64,000 bases of DNA from Saprospiraceae bacterium (GCA_016714895.1 JADKBV010000001.1:1-64000), one strand, 5' to 3'; shown: positions 26,690-36,760, counted from the stretch's first letter. Numbers and translations: made by a program. The notes: generated by a model not told the origin, from the sequence alone.

Positions 26690-29071
26690 ATGTTTATTTA
26701 TCCGAATGATGCCTTCGAAAGATTGGAATATTCCAAAGTACTCGAACATATCCGCCAATATTGTCTGTCTGAAGCCGGTGGTCTTGAGGTATTGCATACA
26801 CAAATAGAAACAGATCTTCACGTCATTGAAGACAAGCTGAAAGAAACAGAAGAGTTCAGAAATATTATAGAACGAGGAGAAAACTTTCCGATTTCAGGAT
26901 TTGAAAGTGTAACCAAAGATATTATTCTTCTGAGTAAAGAAGGTTATGTTTTGGATGTCGAAGCTATTCAGAGAATTTATTTTGTCATCTATATCAGTAT
27001 GACAATCCAAACATATGCCAATGATGAAGAAAAAAAATCATTTTTTCCGCTTTTATATAAAATTATAACAAAAATCAACCTTGACCCGAAACTGGTGGAC
27101 GAAATTGATCGGGTGATTGATAATCAGGGAGAAATAAAACCTGACGCCTCCCCTGAATTATTGAAAATATCCAAACAAATAAAATCCAAAGAAAGGGAAG
27201 CTGACAAATTATTTAATCAGGAACTTGAGTTTTATAAAGTCAAAGGTTTCCTGACAGATAGTTTTGAATCGCTGAGAGCAGGAAGGAGGGTTTTGACTGT
27301 TTTTGCCGAACATAAACGAAAAGTTCCCGGAATCATACATGATGAATCCGCCACCGGTAAAACAATGTATATTGAGCCGGAAAAACTGATGCCGGTAAAT
27401 ATGGAGGTTTATAATCTCTATGCTGAAAGGAAAACAGAAATCTACAAAATCATCAGGGACTTGTGTGTCGTTATCAGACCTTTTTGTGACCAGATACTGG
27501 AAGCTCAGGAAATTCTAATCAGACTCGATGTCATCAGAGCCAAAGCCAGATTTGCTTACGAAATCAAAGCCAAAAGACCGAATGTTCAGAAAAAACCTAA
27601 ACTGCACATTTCTGTCGGATTTAATCCGGTACTGCTTCAAAAAAATAAAGCATTGGGAATTCCGGTTATACCCTTTGATCTCGTTTTACTGAATCATAAC
27701 AGGATGTTGGTTTTATCAGGACCTAATGCAGGGGGGAAATCAGTTGTCCTCAAATCAGTTGGTTTATTGCAATTGATGGTACAATCCGGGATTCTCGTGC
27801 CTGCCGATGAAAATTCTGTTTTTGGTATTTTTAAAAAAATAATTGTAGACATAGGGGATCAGCAGTCTTTGGAAGATGATTTGAGTACCTATAGTTCTCA
27901 CCTGAAAAACATGAAAATCGGTCTTGAAAATGCCGGTATGGACACCTTGATCCTCATAGACGAATTCGGAGCAGGAACTGATCCGAAAATCGGGGGTGCT
28001 ATGGCAGAATCTATTTTATACCAATTAAATAAAGCTAAGTGTTTTGGTGTTATCACAACCCATTACAGCAATCTGAAGTTTTTTGCCTTTAAAGCTCCGG
28101 GATTGGTCAACGGCTCTATGGAATTTGATAAAAAACTCCTGCAACCTACCTTTCAATTGCATGTCGGCAAACCGGGAAGTTCTTTTGCTTTTGAAATCGC
28201 CCGAAAAACCGGTCTTCCCGACGAAATAATTGAATATGCGCAGAAAAAGTCAGGGAAAAATGAACAGGCCATTGATGAAATGCTCGTGTCATTAATGGAC
28301 GAAAAAAGAGAGTTTGAAAAAAAATTTGATAGTCTGATAGAAAAACAAGACAAACTGGACAGACTGATGAAAAGTTACGAACAAATGGTAGCTGATCTGG
28401 ATGTCAAAAAGAAAAAATTGAAACTGGAAACCAAAGAGCAGGCCGCCAACATATTGCATCACCAGAAACAGGAATTACAAAAAGCACTCTCTGAAATACG
28501 AAAAGTAAAAGATGAAGATAAAATGAAAAAAATGGTGGAGGACCTTAAGGTGAAACAAGAGGTCGCTTCTGAACAACTTTTTACCTTAAAAAAAGAAGTC
28601 TACGAACAAGAAACACAAAAGGTATCCCGTCCTATCGAAGTTGGTGACTTCGTCAAATTGAGATCGGGAAGTACCATAGGTGAAGTATTGTTTATCAATC
28701 AGCATAAAGCCGAGATTCAGATGGGAATCTTAAAAGTTACGGTTCCTGTTGTCGAATTGGAACTGACTAAAGAACCTATCGCGGTGTCAACGGTAAGGAC
28801 AATCAATACTGATCGGGTGAATAAAAATCTGCCGGAGTCAAAAATCGATTTGAGAGAATACACCAAATCCGATGCCATGCGTTTGTTGCAGGACTTTATC
28901 GACAGGGCTTTATTGCATAATATGTATGAATTAAAAATCATTCACGGTCATGGTACAGGAGTTTTAAAAAAGGAGGTTTGGAAAGCCCTCAGAGAGTATA
29001 AAGACATTAAAAAATATTGGCATCCGGAATCTGATCAGGGTGGGGAAGGCGTGACACTGGTTCAATTTTGA
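26690..29071 (+). CDS. mutS2: Endonuclease MutS2
   Basis: 793 aa. MutS-like core and clamp (about 1-310), then an ATPase with Walker A LSGPNAGGKSVVL and Walker B LILIDEFGAGTDP, a long charged coiled coil (about 520-640), a KOW-like segment (VGDFVKLRSGSTIGEVL) and a C-terminal Smr domain (IDLREYT, IIHGHGTGVL). MutS2 acts against recombination intermediates or in ribosome rescue, depending on the species. The Smr motif LDxRG reads IDLRE here, so the usual Gly is Glu. It follows lolD by 21 nt. Confidence 0.94.
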   Translation: MFIYPNDAFERLEYSKVLEHIRQYCLSEAGGLEVLHTQIETDLHVIEDKLKETEEFRNIIERGENFPISGFESVTKDIILLSKEGYVLDVEAIQRIYFVIYISMTIQTYANDEEKKSFFPLLYKIITKINLDPKLVDEIDRVIDNQGEIKPDASPELLKISKQIKSKEREADKLFNQELEFYKVKGFLTDSFESLRAGRRVLTVFAEHKRKVPGIIHDESATGKTMYIEPEKLMPVNMEVYNLYAERKTEIYKIIRDLCVVIRPFCDQILEAQEILIRLDVIRAKARFAYEIKAKRPNVQKKPKLHISVGFNPVLLQKNKALGIPVIPFDLVLLNHNRMLVLSGPNAGGKSVVLKSVGLLQLMVQSGILVPADENSVFGIFKKIIVDIGDQQSLEDDLSTYSSHLKNMKIGLENAGMDTLILIDEFGAGTDPKIGGAMAESILYQLNKAKCFGVITTHYSNLKFFAFKAPGLVNGSMEFDKKLLQPTFQLHVGKPGSSFAFEIARKTGLPDEIIEYAQKKSGKNEQAIDEMLVSLMDEKREFEKKFDSLIEKQDKLDRLMKSYEQMVADLDVKKKKLKLETKEQAANILHHQKQELQKALSEIRKVKDEDKMKKMVEDLKVKQEVASEQLFTLKKEVYEQETQKVSRPIEVGDFVKLRSGSTIGEVLFINQHKAEIQMGILKVTVPVVELELTKEPIAVSTVRTINTDRVNKNLPESKIDLREYTKSDAMRLLQDFIDRALLHNMYELKIIHGHGTGVLKKEVWKALREYKDIKKYWHPESDQGGEGVTLVQF

Positions 29072-29183
29072 CCCTTTATTTAAAAACGTTAATAAATTTT
29101 AAATTTTGACAAGGAAGGGCATTCATAAAATCTTTTTGAATGAAAACTTGTTGATTAGATAATCTTTCACAAATTTAGTTATT

Positions 29184-30209
29184 ATGACACGACTTATTTT
29201 TCAAGTATTTTTGATTGTTTTTTCAGTAGTTTCCGCTTTTGGACAGGACGAACCAAAGTTTACTTTACCGGAATTGAAATATGGTTTTGAGGCTCTCGAA
29301 CCTTATATCGATGCAAAAACCATGGAAATTCACTATTCCAAACATCATAAAGCATATCTGGATAACCTGAATAAATCAGGTGCAAATACAATTTCAGCGT
29401 CTGGCTTAGGTACCATCGAAGAATTAATGCTTACGGTAGACGGCAAACAGGCGTCTGTAAGAAATAACGGCGGAGGCCATTACAATCACTCTTTGTTTTG
29501 GGAGATTTTGTCACCCGGAGCTAAAAAAATGGCAGAAGGTAAACTGGCAGCGGCAATTAAAAATCAGTTTGTTTCTCAGGACAGTCTGATCAAGCTGATG
29601 AACGCTGAAGGTTTAAAAAGATTTGGTTCGGGTTGGGTATGGCTTATTGTCACACCTCTTAAAACACTCGCCGTAGTATCAACAGCAAATCAGGATAACC
29701 CATTGATGAACCTTGAGGATATGAAAAGAGGAGTTCCTGTTTTGGGTATTGATGTCTGGGAACATGCATATTATCTGAAACACCAAAACAAAAGAGGTGA
29801 ATACCTGAACACCATATGGAACGTAGTGGATTGGGCCCAGGTAGAAAAAAATTACGAAGCGGCAGTAAACAGTCCGGTGCTGAAAAAGATTGATAAATCC
29901 AGCTGGAAGGCTTACAAAGAATTTAATCAATTATATTCACAAATCAATCTTCCCGCTCAAAGCGGAGATTACAGTCTTCTGAAATCCAAATCAGGAGAGT
30001 TGGTCGAAAAAGCAGAAATGTTGTCAAAATCAAATATTCCTGTCAGTTTTCAGAACACCGATATTAAAAAAATCATCGGTAAATTAGTTTCTGAAGTTAA
30101 AGACTTATCAAAAGCAGCAACTAAAAAACCTAAAGATGAAGTCATCAAACAAAAATTGGCCGATTTACAATTGGTTTATACTGAATTGATGAACATCGTT
30201 TCAAATTAA
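29184..30209 (+). CDS. Exported Fe/Mn superoxide dismutase with a C-terminal extension
   Basis: 341 aa. Signal peptide 1-20 (ending SAFGQ), SOD domain about 24-230, then about 110 extra residues of mostly helical, Lys-rich sequence. Metal ligands are H50 (MEIHYSKHH), H102 (HYNHSLFW), D190 and H194 (DVWEHAYY); Q170 (NQDNPL) fits a Mn or cambialistic enzyme. It converts superoxide to peroxide and oxygen outside the cytoplasm. Normal SODs are about 200 aa, so the tail is the unusual part. The metal cannot be fixed by sequence alone. Confidence 0.9.
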   Translation: MTRLIFQVFLIVFSVVSAFGQDEPKFTLPELKYGFEALEPYIDAKTMEIHYSKHHKAYLDNLNKSGANTISASGLGTIEELMLTVDGKQASVRNNGGGHYNHSLFWEILSPGAKKMAEGKLAAAIKNQFVSQDSLIKLMNAEGLKRFGSGWVWLIVTPLKTLAVVSTANQDNPLMNLEDMKRGVPVLGIDVWEHAYYLKHQNKRGEYLNTIWNVVDWAQVEKNYEAAVNSPVLKKIDKSSWKAYKEFNQLYSQINLPAQSGDYSLLKSKSGELVEKAEMLSKSNIPVSFQNTDIKKIIGKLVSEVKDLSKAATKKPKDEVIKQKLADLQLVYTELMNIVSN

Positions 30210-30230
30210 TTTTCTGTCATATTGTGCCCG

Positions 30231-30276
30231 CAGATTATACAGTTTCTTCTCTTTTGCTGAGAAATTGTATAATCTG
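30231..30276. repeat. Long near-perfect inverted repeat
   Basis: CAGATTATACA (30231-30241) pairs with TGTATAATCTG (30266-30276). The stem continues through a G-T wobble and TTTCT/AGAAA to about 17 pairs around a 12-nt loop. There is no T-run, so it is not a standard terminator; it lies 22 nt after the superoxide dismutase stop and may protect its mRNA 3' end. Confidence 0.7.
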
Positions 30277-30486
30277 TCGGTCAACGACCTCTCCACAAAA
30301 GTTAACTGAAAGATTCTACTATTTTACGGAAGAAATAAGGGGGTAAATGAAGAATTTTTTTCAACCTGAATTTTATTCAAACATACAAATCAAAGACATA
30401 AGATCTTATGATATCTGTTTACTTGGAGTCCACCTTAAAAGTGAATTTATTGTACATTTTTTTTTAAAAACATATAATCAACAAAT

Positions 30487-31866
30487 TTACTTAGACCCCA
30501 TCGTTCTTAAATCTTTGATATAGGTGTTGATCATCAATCGTGTTTTAACGGTTGTTTCAATTTCTCCCGGCTTCATATAAAACCTGTCAACTTTGATGTT
30601 GAAAAGTTTGGCACTCATATCCATGTTATATTTTTTGTTAATATCATCCAATTGTTGGTTGATATCATTCTGAATTTCATCTATTTGTCCTTCTAAAGGA
30701 AAATAAAACATTTTTTCTAATTCTTTTCTGATGTATCCTTCGGCAATCCAACTTGCAGCTTTATGGAAAGTATTTTTTGTTTTGAAAGAAATATCTATGT
30801 CTTTGGCTTTGAATGCGTTATCAAGAGCATCATAATAGGGTGTGGCCTTAATCATCAGGGTGCCGTTGATACTTCCGGTAACATCGGAAACAAAACGAAT
30901 TTTTTCATAATCACAATTGAGAAAAATACTCCCTAAAGTAATGGTTTTTCCCTGACTTGTAAAGGATTTGCCGTCATAATTTTTCCTTACGATGTCGTTC
31001 AGATCCATCATTTTTATATTAGTCACCAAAGAAAGGGTAGTGGTGTCTTCAAACTGTTCTGACCATTGCAATTTGGGTGATGGTATCTGACCTGAGGGCA
31101 GGTTGGGTTTTTGGGTTGAAAATTGAGATAACAACTCAATCTTTATTTTTCCTGAAGTATGAAGTTTTGAATTTTTCAGGGATGTTAGTTTAATGCTTTT
31201 GGGGGTGAGTGTCACATATCCGCCATTGTCAGGGTCTAATTGTATAGGATCCTTAAAAACCTGTATACTTTCATGGATCGTCTTTTTAATGGTAAAGTTT
31301 TCTGCAATAGCAGCATCAATATTTTCAACTATATACGGTTTTGCCTTACTGATGATGACATTCGAAATGGGTTCAATGGGAATATTTATACCTGCAACAC
31401 TTAACACCGGTTTTTCCAACCATTTGTGATAAGAAAGATCTGTTTTGGCTTTAAAATTCCAAACGGAATCCAGGTCAAATTTGGTTATAAAAGTGAGTTC
31501 GAGAACTCCACGGGCTTTCATTTTGGCAAGGTAAGTATCTTTTTCAACCAAAATACCGACGGGGATGTTGACAAGTATATTTTTACCCTCTATCTCTACA
31601 TTAGCATCTTTGGTTTTATAAAAATTCATTTGTAAGTCATATTCCGCCAGATTGAAGTTTTGTTTAAAAAGTTCAGCGATTGCCTGATTAAAAGTGTCCT
31701 TAATCGCCTTTTTATCCAGTTTGTAATGAAGTACAACCTGCGAAGGTACCGGTTTGTATTCGGGTGCAGGTGGGATCACAGCTGTTGGTACTTTTTTACC
31801 CGAGGAACAAGCCGACATCAGCAAAAAAATCAGTACAATAATAGGGTAAAAATTAACTTTTTTCAC
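30487..31866 (-). CDS. DUF4403 family lipoprotein
   Basis: 459 aa from the GTG at 31866, which gives a clean signal (KKVNFYPIIVLIFLLMSACS) with a lipobox ahead of Cys; the 31887 start would be a TTG. The mature part shows the DUF4403 pattern of paired beta segments (VVLHYKLDKKAIKDTFNQAI, LVNIPVGI, LSVAGINIPIEPISN, KLFNIKVDRFYMKPG). DUF4403 proteins resemble SMP/BPI-like lipid-binding folds, but their role is not established. No neighbouring gene clarifies the job. Confidence 0.8.
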   Translation of the reverse strand: MKKVNFYPIIVLIFLLMSACSSGKKVPTAVIPPAPEYKPVPSQVVLHYKLDKKAIKDTFNQAIAELFKQNFNLAEYDLQMNFYKTKDANVEIEGKNILVNIPVGILVEKDTYLAKMKARGVLELTFITKFDLDSVWNFKAKTDLSYHKWLEKPVLSVAGINIPIEPISNVIISKAKPYIVENIDAAIAENFTIKKTIHESIQVFKDPIQLDPDNGGYVTLTPKSIKLTSLKNSKLHTSGKIKIELLSQFSTQKPNLPSGQIPSPKLQWSEQFEDTTTLSLVTNIKMMDLNDIVRKNYDGKSFTSQGKTITLGSIFLNCDYEKIRFVSDVTGSINGTLMIKATPYYDALDNAFKAKDIDISFKTKNTFHKAASWIAEGYIRKELEKMFYFPLEGQIDEIQNDINQQLDDINKKYNMDMSAKLFNIKVDRFYMKPGEIETTVKTRLMINTYIKDLRTMGSK

Positions 31867-31926
31867 GTAAAACGGGAATTTGAGCAATGTAAATATAACG
31901 TTGGTTTTGAACTCAGAAGGATGTAT

Positions 31927-31965
31927 AAAAAAAAGCAGGATAAATTGTTTTTATCCTGCTTTTTT
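31927..31965. terminator. Terminator between the 31971 gene and the DUF4403 gene
   Basis: AAAAAGCAGGATAAA pairs with TTTATCCTGCTTTTT around a four-base loop. It lies just past the stop of the minus-strand gene at 31971, with a T-run on that strand. Confidence 0.85.
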
Positions 31966-31970
31966 ATAAC

Positions 31971-32462
31971 TTAATTTAAAATATATCTGGCAGTAAATGC
32001 GCCATAGCCGCTTCTGAAACGGTTATAGGTACCCGTGTAATCCCAACTGTCAAGAATAACAAAAGTTGGTGCCCAATCGACACTTAAATTCAAAGGAATA
32101 TTGTCAAATGAATAATCAAGTCCTAAAACTGCGGAAACACCTAATTCGTAATATCCATCGTTAATTCCGAAACTATTATAGGTCCATGTTGTAAATGAAG
32201 CACCACCACCCCAATACCATTGGAGTCGATCTACAGACGCAATGTCGTAGTGAAGTTCGTAATAAGCTCCGGCGGCTAATCCTCCCCACCTTAATCCTCC
32301 GAATAAATCGATGGCTGCTTTTTCATTAAGGAATTTTTTGTAAGAGGCTATCAATCCGTATCCCAACTTGGCTCCGATTGCGGATTCATAATTTTGTGCT
32401 TGTATAGACGAAGTAAATACACCGCACAACAAGAAAACTAAAATAATTAATTTGTTTCGCAT
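31971..32462 (-). CDS. Probable outer-membrane beta-barrel protein
   Basis: 163 aa from the ATG at 32462 (MRNKLIILVFLLCGVF, signal ending SSIQAQ). The mature part alternates hydrophobic and polar residues with many Gly and aromatics (GAKLGYGLIASYKKF, GGLAAGAYYELHY, WYWGGGASFTTW) and ends with YILN, a pattern typical of small eight-stranded barrels. No named family assigned. Minus-strand TATATTTG at 32518-32525 may be its -7 element. Confidence 0.72.
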   Translation of the reverse strand: MRNKLIILVFLLCGVFTSSIQAQNYESAIGAKLGYGLIASYKKFLNEKAAIDLFGGLRWGGLAAGAYYELHYDIASVDRLQWYWGGGASFTTWTYNSFGINDGYYELGVSAVLGLDYSFDNIPLNLSVDWAPTFVILDSWDYTGTYNRFRSGYGAFTARYILN

Positions 32463-32672
32463 ATTAAAATTTTTTAAATGACAATTCAAAATGGAATCCA
32501 CGTATCAAATTCCGAGGCAAATATATAAACTTTTTTTAAAGTGTATGAAAATCAGACATTTTAATTTTGTTTTATTGAGATGTATTATATGTTGTAGTTC
32601 ACAAATTTACATATTTTTTTATAACACTATTTGATATTAATAAAAAAGTTTTACTTTTACCAAAAATTTATC

Positions 32673-33296
32673 ATGACAAAACAATTATTTTTCTTTGGGA
32701 TACTCATTCTGAGTCTGTCGTCCTGCTATACGTTTACCCACTATCAAACCGGTAAAACAGTAGGAAAAGGCAAAACCGATTATGCAGTTACGGTCAATGG
32801 ATTGGGTGGGTCATTTGCCGGTGGTTTTGGTACTTTACCTCCTTTTAAACCGGAATTTCAGATGTCATATGGTATAACGGATGATTTGGATGCCATTTTT
32901 AAATATTCAGCATTGGCCGGATTGCACGGGGGGCTGAAATATTCATTTTTTGGCAATGATTTTGACTCAAAATTTGCAGCAGCAGTAGGTGCAAATTTTG
33001 GCGGCTTGTTTTTAGGTGGTGGTGGAGATGATTTTGACTTAGGGGGCTTTTTTAATTTTAGTATACCCTTACACTTATCTTATCATCCTAGCGAATCATT
33101 TGCATTTGGTTTTAGTCCTAATTTTACATCTGTAAGTGCATATGGAGGGGGTGAACTTGAATCTTTTTCAAGATTTGGACTGGCACCTCACATTGAAGTG
33201 GGTAAAAGAGTAAGATTTGTACTTGGGGTTAATGCTCTTTTTGGTACGGTATCTATATATGAATATGGGCTTGGGGTCAAATGGAATCCCAGATAA
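32673..33296 (+). CDS. Hypothetical outer-membrane lipoprotein
   Basis: 207 aa from the ATG at 32673; the reading from 32631 lengthens the signal unnaturally. Lipobox at LSLSSC. The mature part is Gly- and Phe-rich with beta-barrel-like alternation (TDYAVTVNGLGGSFAGGFG, GLFLGGGGDDFDLGGFFNFS, YEYGLGVKWNPR). Function unknown. It converges with gpmI, sharing a terminator. Confidence 0.7.
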   Translation: MTKQLFFFGILILSLSSCYTFTHYQTGKTVGKGKTDYAVTVNGLGGSFAGGFGTLPPFKPEFQMSYGITDDLDAIFKYSALAGLHGGLKYSFFGNDFDSKFAAAVGANFGGLFLGGGGDDFDLGGFFNFSIPLHLSYHPSESFAFGFSPNFTSVSAYGGGELESFSRFGLAPHIEVGKRVRFVLGVNALFGTVSIYEYGLGVKWNPR

Positions 33297-33353
33297 GTCT
33301 AAAAAGGTATTCTTCTCAATATGAATTAGTATTTTCTTTCTGTGCAATCTTAA

Positions 33354-33400
33354 ACATAAAAACATGACAACAATCCCATTGTTTTGTCATGTTTTTATGT
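33354..33400. terminator. Bidirectional terminator between convergent genes
   Basis: ACATAAAAACATGACAA pairs with TTGTCATGTTTTTATGT around CAATCCCATTGT-like loop bases, between the lipoprotein gene (plus) and gpmI (minus). Confidence 0.8.
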
Positions 33401-33408
33401 TTTTACAA

Positions 33409-34940
33409 TTAATTAGTTTGGATAAGATTATTTCCCGTCATTACATCAGGGCCATTTAAATGCATCAGATGTAAGATGGTTGGAGCAATATCACCGAGTT
33501 TTCCCGGTTTTATTTGTACGTTTTTATTAACACCAACATAAATAATCGGAACAGGATTTACAGAATGTGCGGTGTTTGGCGAACCATCTTCATTGATCAT
33601 CACATCTGAATTGCCATGATCAGCAATGATGATGATTTCGTATTCATTTTTCTGTAAAAAAGGAATGAGTTTGCTAAGGCATTGATCAACGGTTTCCGTT
33701 GCTTTTACAGCAGCTTCAAAAATTCCTGTATGACCCACCATATCTGTATTGGCATAATTCAGACAGATAAAATCAGGGTGAAAATTTTCTACATGTGATA
33801 TCAGTGCATCTGTGATTTCACCGGCACTCATTTCAGGTTTCAGATCGTAAGTAGGAACCTTGGGAGAAGGGATCATGATTCTTTGTTCGCCGGAATAAGG
33901 TTCTTCACGTCCACCGTTAAAAAAGAAGGTGACATGGGGATATTTTTCAGTCTCAGCAATCCGGACCTGGGTTTTTCCATGTTCGCTCAGAATTTGACCC
34001 AATGTTTGATCGAGGTTATCTTTTTCAAATAAAACATGAAGATTTTTGAATGTTTTATCATAATTGGTAAAGGTTAACATGTACAAAGCTAGTTTGTGCA
34101 TGTTGTATTCATGGTTGTCCTGTTGGGTCAGTACCTGAGTAAGTTGACGAGGTCTGTCGGTACGGTAATTGAAAAAAATAACAACATCTCCGTCCTGTAT
34201 GTTTTGTTTGTTTTGATCAAATTGGTTGGATTTGATCGGAGACATAAACTCATCCGTGATGGATTCTTTGTATTTTTGTCTTATCAATCCGGTCAAATCA
34301 CCGGTCTCTTCACCGACACCATGAATTAATAAATCATAAGCTTTTTTGGTCCTTTCCCATCGGTTGTCCCGATCCATTGCATAATACCTGCCAATTACGG
34401 ATGCTATATGAATATTGGTGTTTTTTATATATGTTTTTCAAGTTCTTTTATGTAACGTTCACCATTTTGAGGATCTGTATCTCTTCCATCCAAAAAAAGA
34501 TGTAAAAAGACCTGAACCGGTTCATTTTGTAACAGATCGCATAAACCCAATAAATGATTGATGTGTGAATGTACGCCACCATCAGACAACAAACCCATGA
34601 CATGAATTCTTTTGGAATGTTCAGTCGCATGTTTTATGGTTTGAATCCATTCAGGCATCCCACTCACTTCATGGTTTTTAATCGCTTTATTGATTCGCAC
34701 CAATTCCTGATATACAACCCGACCTGCGCCAATATTCATATGGCCAACCTCAGAGTTTCCCATCTGGCCTTCAGGTAGTCCGACATCTTCCCCAAAGGTA
34801 ATCAAAGTATTATTTGGGTTTGTATGGATTAAATGATCAAAATATTTTTTATCCGCGGCCTCTATGGCACTTACTTTTTTATTCGGGTTGATACCCCAGC
34901 CATCGAGGATGATTAATGCTGCTTTTTTTTGTACTGTCAT
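33409..34940 (-). CDS. gpmI: 2,3-bisphosphoglycerate-independent phosphoglycerate mutase, frameshifted
   Basis: Interconverts 3- and 2-phosphoglycerate in glycolysis with two Mn ions. N-terminal half: ALIILDGWGIN, GQMGNSEVGHMNIGAG (the catalytic Ser), LLSDGGVHSH, LFLDGRDTDP. C-terminal half: SVIGRYYAMDRDNRWER, NYANTDMVGHTG and IIIADHGNSD. The first frame stops at 34425 after LEKHI; the other resumes at once with KNTNIHIASV. A single indel in the run TATATAAAAAACACC (about 34418-34432) separates them. Total length (about 510 aa) and all motifs are normal, so I regard it as one gene with a probable sequence error. Confidence 0.92.
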
Positions 34941-35194
34941 GAGTTGTTATAAATTCAAAAAAAAATTGGATTGTTTAATATATGATAATGCGCTTTTTAT
35001 GGTTTGATCTTAACGGAACCAGCCTTTACATAAAACATATGGTTTTGAGAAATAAGGATCTATTGCTTAAATTTTTATTACAAACGTTTCTAATGTAACT
35101 TTTTATTTTAAAAATCGTTCTAAAGAAACTTAATTAATAATATTTTCGTTTTACTTTGGCAAACATACAACATCCGGTTCTTTCAAACAATCAA

Positions 35195-35593
35195 ATGATA
35201 AAAATGAAGTTCATAAAATTTTTTCCGATCATCGTAGCCTTGTTTTACGGTGTCTCTCTTTTTGGTCAATCTCAAACGGAATTGCTCAATGGAATCAAAA
35301 CGTCCAACATGGCAGTCGTAGAAACTTTTTTAAAAGAAAAAATTGATTTTTGTATTTTCGAAGACCAACAATTTCTTCCGAAATCTGTCGCCATGAAAAA
35401 GATGAAAGACTTTTTGGATAAAAACAAACCGGTTTCTATCGAAGTCATGCATAATGGTAATTCTAAAGATAAATCTTCGCAATATACGGTGGCTAAGTTG
35501 GTAACAAGCCAAGGCTCTTACAGGATTTTTATCTATGCAGAAGGTGAAATAAAAGCTGGCAGCGTAAAAGAAATCAGGATCGATAAGTTCTAA
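35195..35593 (+). CDS. DUF4783 family exported protein
   Basis: 132 aa from the ATG at 35195 (a second ATG at 35204 is equally possible); the longer frame to 35156 starts with TTG. Signal peptide FFPIIVALFYGVSLFGQ. The mature part (ELLNGIKTSNMAVVETFL, CIFEDQQFLPKSVAMKKMKD, HNGNSKDKSSQYTVAKL, SYRIFIYAE) matches DUF4783, a small NTF2-like fold common in Bacteroidota. No known function. Confidence 0.82.
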   Translation: MIKMKFIKFFPIIVALFYGVSLFGQSQTELLNGIKTSNMAVVETFLKEKIDFCIFEDQQFLPKSVAMKKMKDFLDKNKPVSIEVMHNGNSKDKSSQYTVAKLVTSQGSYRIFIYAEGEIKAGSVKEIRIDKF

Positions 35594-35641
35594 AGGGTTC
35601 AGAAAAAAGGTATTTTATTGTTCTATTCATTATAAACAGCG

Positions 35642-36760
35642 TTAAGTTTTTTTGAAAACAGATTGAATGAGAGCATAAGTGATTGAAGCACTTTTTGACC
35701 ATGAAAAATCTTGAACTCTGTCACGGCCTTTTTGAATCAGATTTTGTTTGATTTCGGGTTGGGTGATTTTACTGAGGGCGTCTGAAATAGAGTTGATATC
35801 ATTCGGGTCAGCTAACAGGGCAGCATCACCTGCAACTTCCGGCATGGAGGAACAATCAGAAGTAATAACAGGTACCTTCAGTTTCATAGCTTCAAGTATA
35901 GGGATACCAAATCCTTCAAAAAGAGACAGATAGACCAAGGCTTCACTTTTTTGGTACAAAAGATTTTTTTCACTTTCTGTGACACTTCCGACATGAATGA
36001 TATCTTCCGATTGATTGATGAGGCTTTCAATCGATTCAGACTTCCACGCATATCTGCCCGCAAGTACCAATCTGTATTTTCGATTGTTTTTTTTGTTGAA
36101 TTCGGAAAAACCCAAACATAAATTTTTAATATTTTTTCTGGGATGTAATGCCCCGACAAAAAAGAAGTAAGGTGCGGCACTTAATGAAATTTCTTCTGTT
36201 TTTTTACTGATATCGCCCTTAGTTTCCGGTAAAGCGCCATCAACCGCATTGTATACGACAGTGATTTTATCTTCAGGTATTTGCCATTGACTGATAATGT
36301 CGTTTTTAGTCGTTTCTGATACGGTAATAATAGCATCAGCCATCTGATGAAATACTGGTATATTTTTTTTGGAATATCTCACATGACTCTGTATCATATG
36401 TTGCGGAAAGTGAAGGTAAGCTAGATCGTGTGTTACCAAAACCTGGGGAATACGGACCCTTTTACTCAAAAAACCATCACCGGAATAAAAAACATCAATC
36501 TGATCACGTTTCAGGTAAAAAGGCAACAAAATGTCAAACCAAGTAAACCATAACAAGGGATGTCTTGTCATCAGAGGAATCACTTTCAAAAGTACATTTG
36601 GAGGGAAAGTCATTGCATAAGAAACTTTTCGATCATGGTAAAGAATGAAGGTTGTCTCCGGATGTTGTACCGCCATATGATAAACTATTTCAAAAATGTA
36701 TCTGGGTATTCCTTCCGGTTGATTGGTGATCAAAAGTCTCGCATTTACGCCGATTCTCAT
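35642..36760 (-). CDS. Glycosyltransferase family 4 protein
   Basis: 372 aa from the ATG at 36760 (MRIGVNARLLITNQPEGIPR, typical of GT4 mannosyltransferase-like enzymes); the longer frame adds an unlikely leader. C-terminal donor site: YFFFVGALHPRKNIKNL, LVLAGRYAWKS, IIHVGSVTESEKNLLYQKSE, and the EX7E motif in SLFEGFGIPILEAM. Likely adds a sugar to a surface glycan; donor and acceptor are unknown. Stands alone between DUF4783 and lpxD. Confidence 0.87.
   Translation of the reverse strand: MRIGVNARLLITNQPEGIPRYIFEIVYHMAVQHPETTFILYHDRKVSYAMTFPPNVLLKVIPLMTRHPLLWFTWFDILLPFYLKRDQIDVFYSGDGFLSKRVRIPQVLVTHDLAYLHFPQHMIQSHVRYSKKNIPVFHQMADAIITVSETTKNDIISQWQIPEDKITVVYNAVDGALPETKGDISKKTEEISLSAAPYFFFVGALHPRKNIKNLCLGFSEFNKKNNRKYRLVLAGRYAWKSESIESLINQSEDIIHVGSVTESEKNLLYQKSEALVYLSLFEGFGIPILEAMKLKVPVITSDCSSMPEVAGDAALLADPNDINSISDALSKITQPEIKQNLIQKGRDRVQDFSWSKSASITYALIQSVFKKT

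Noticed and set aside
30231..30276. Rho-independent terminator
   Set aside because: Stem is strong but no T-run follows on either strand.
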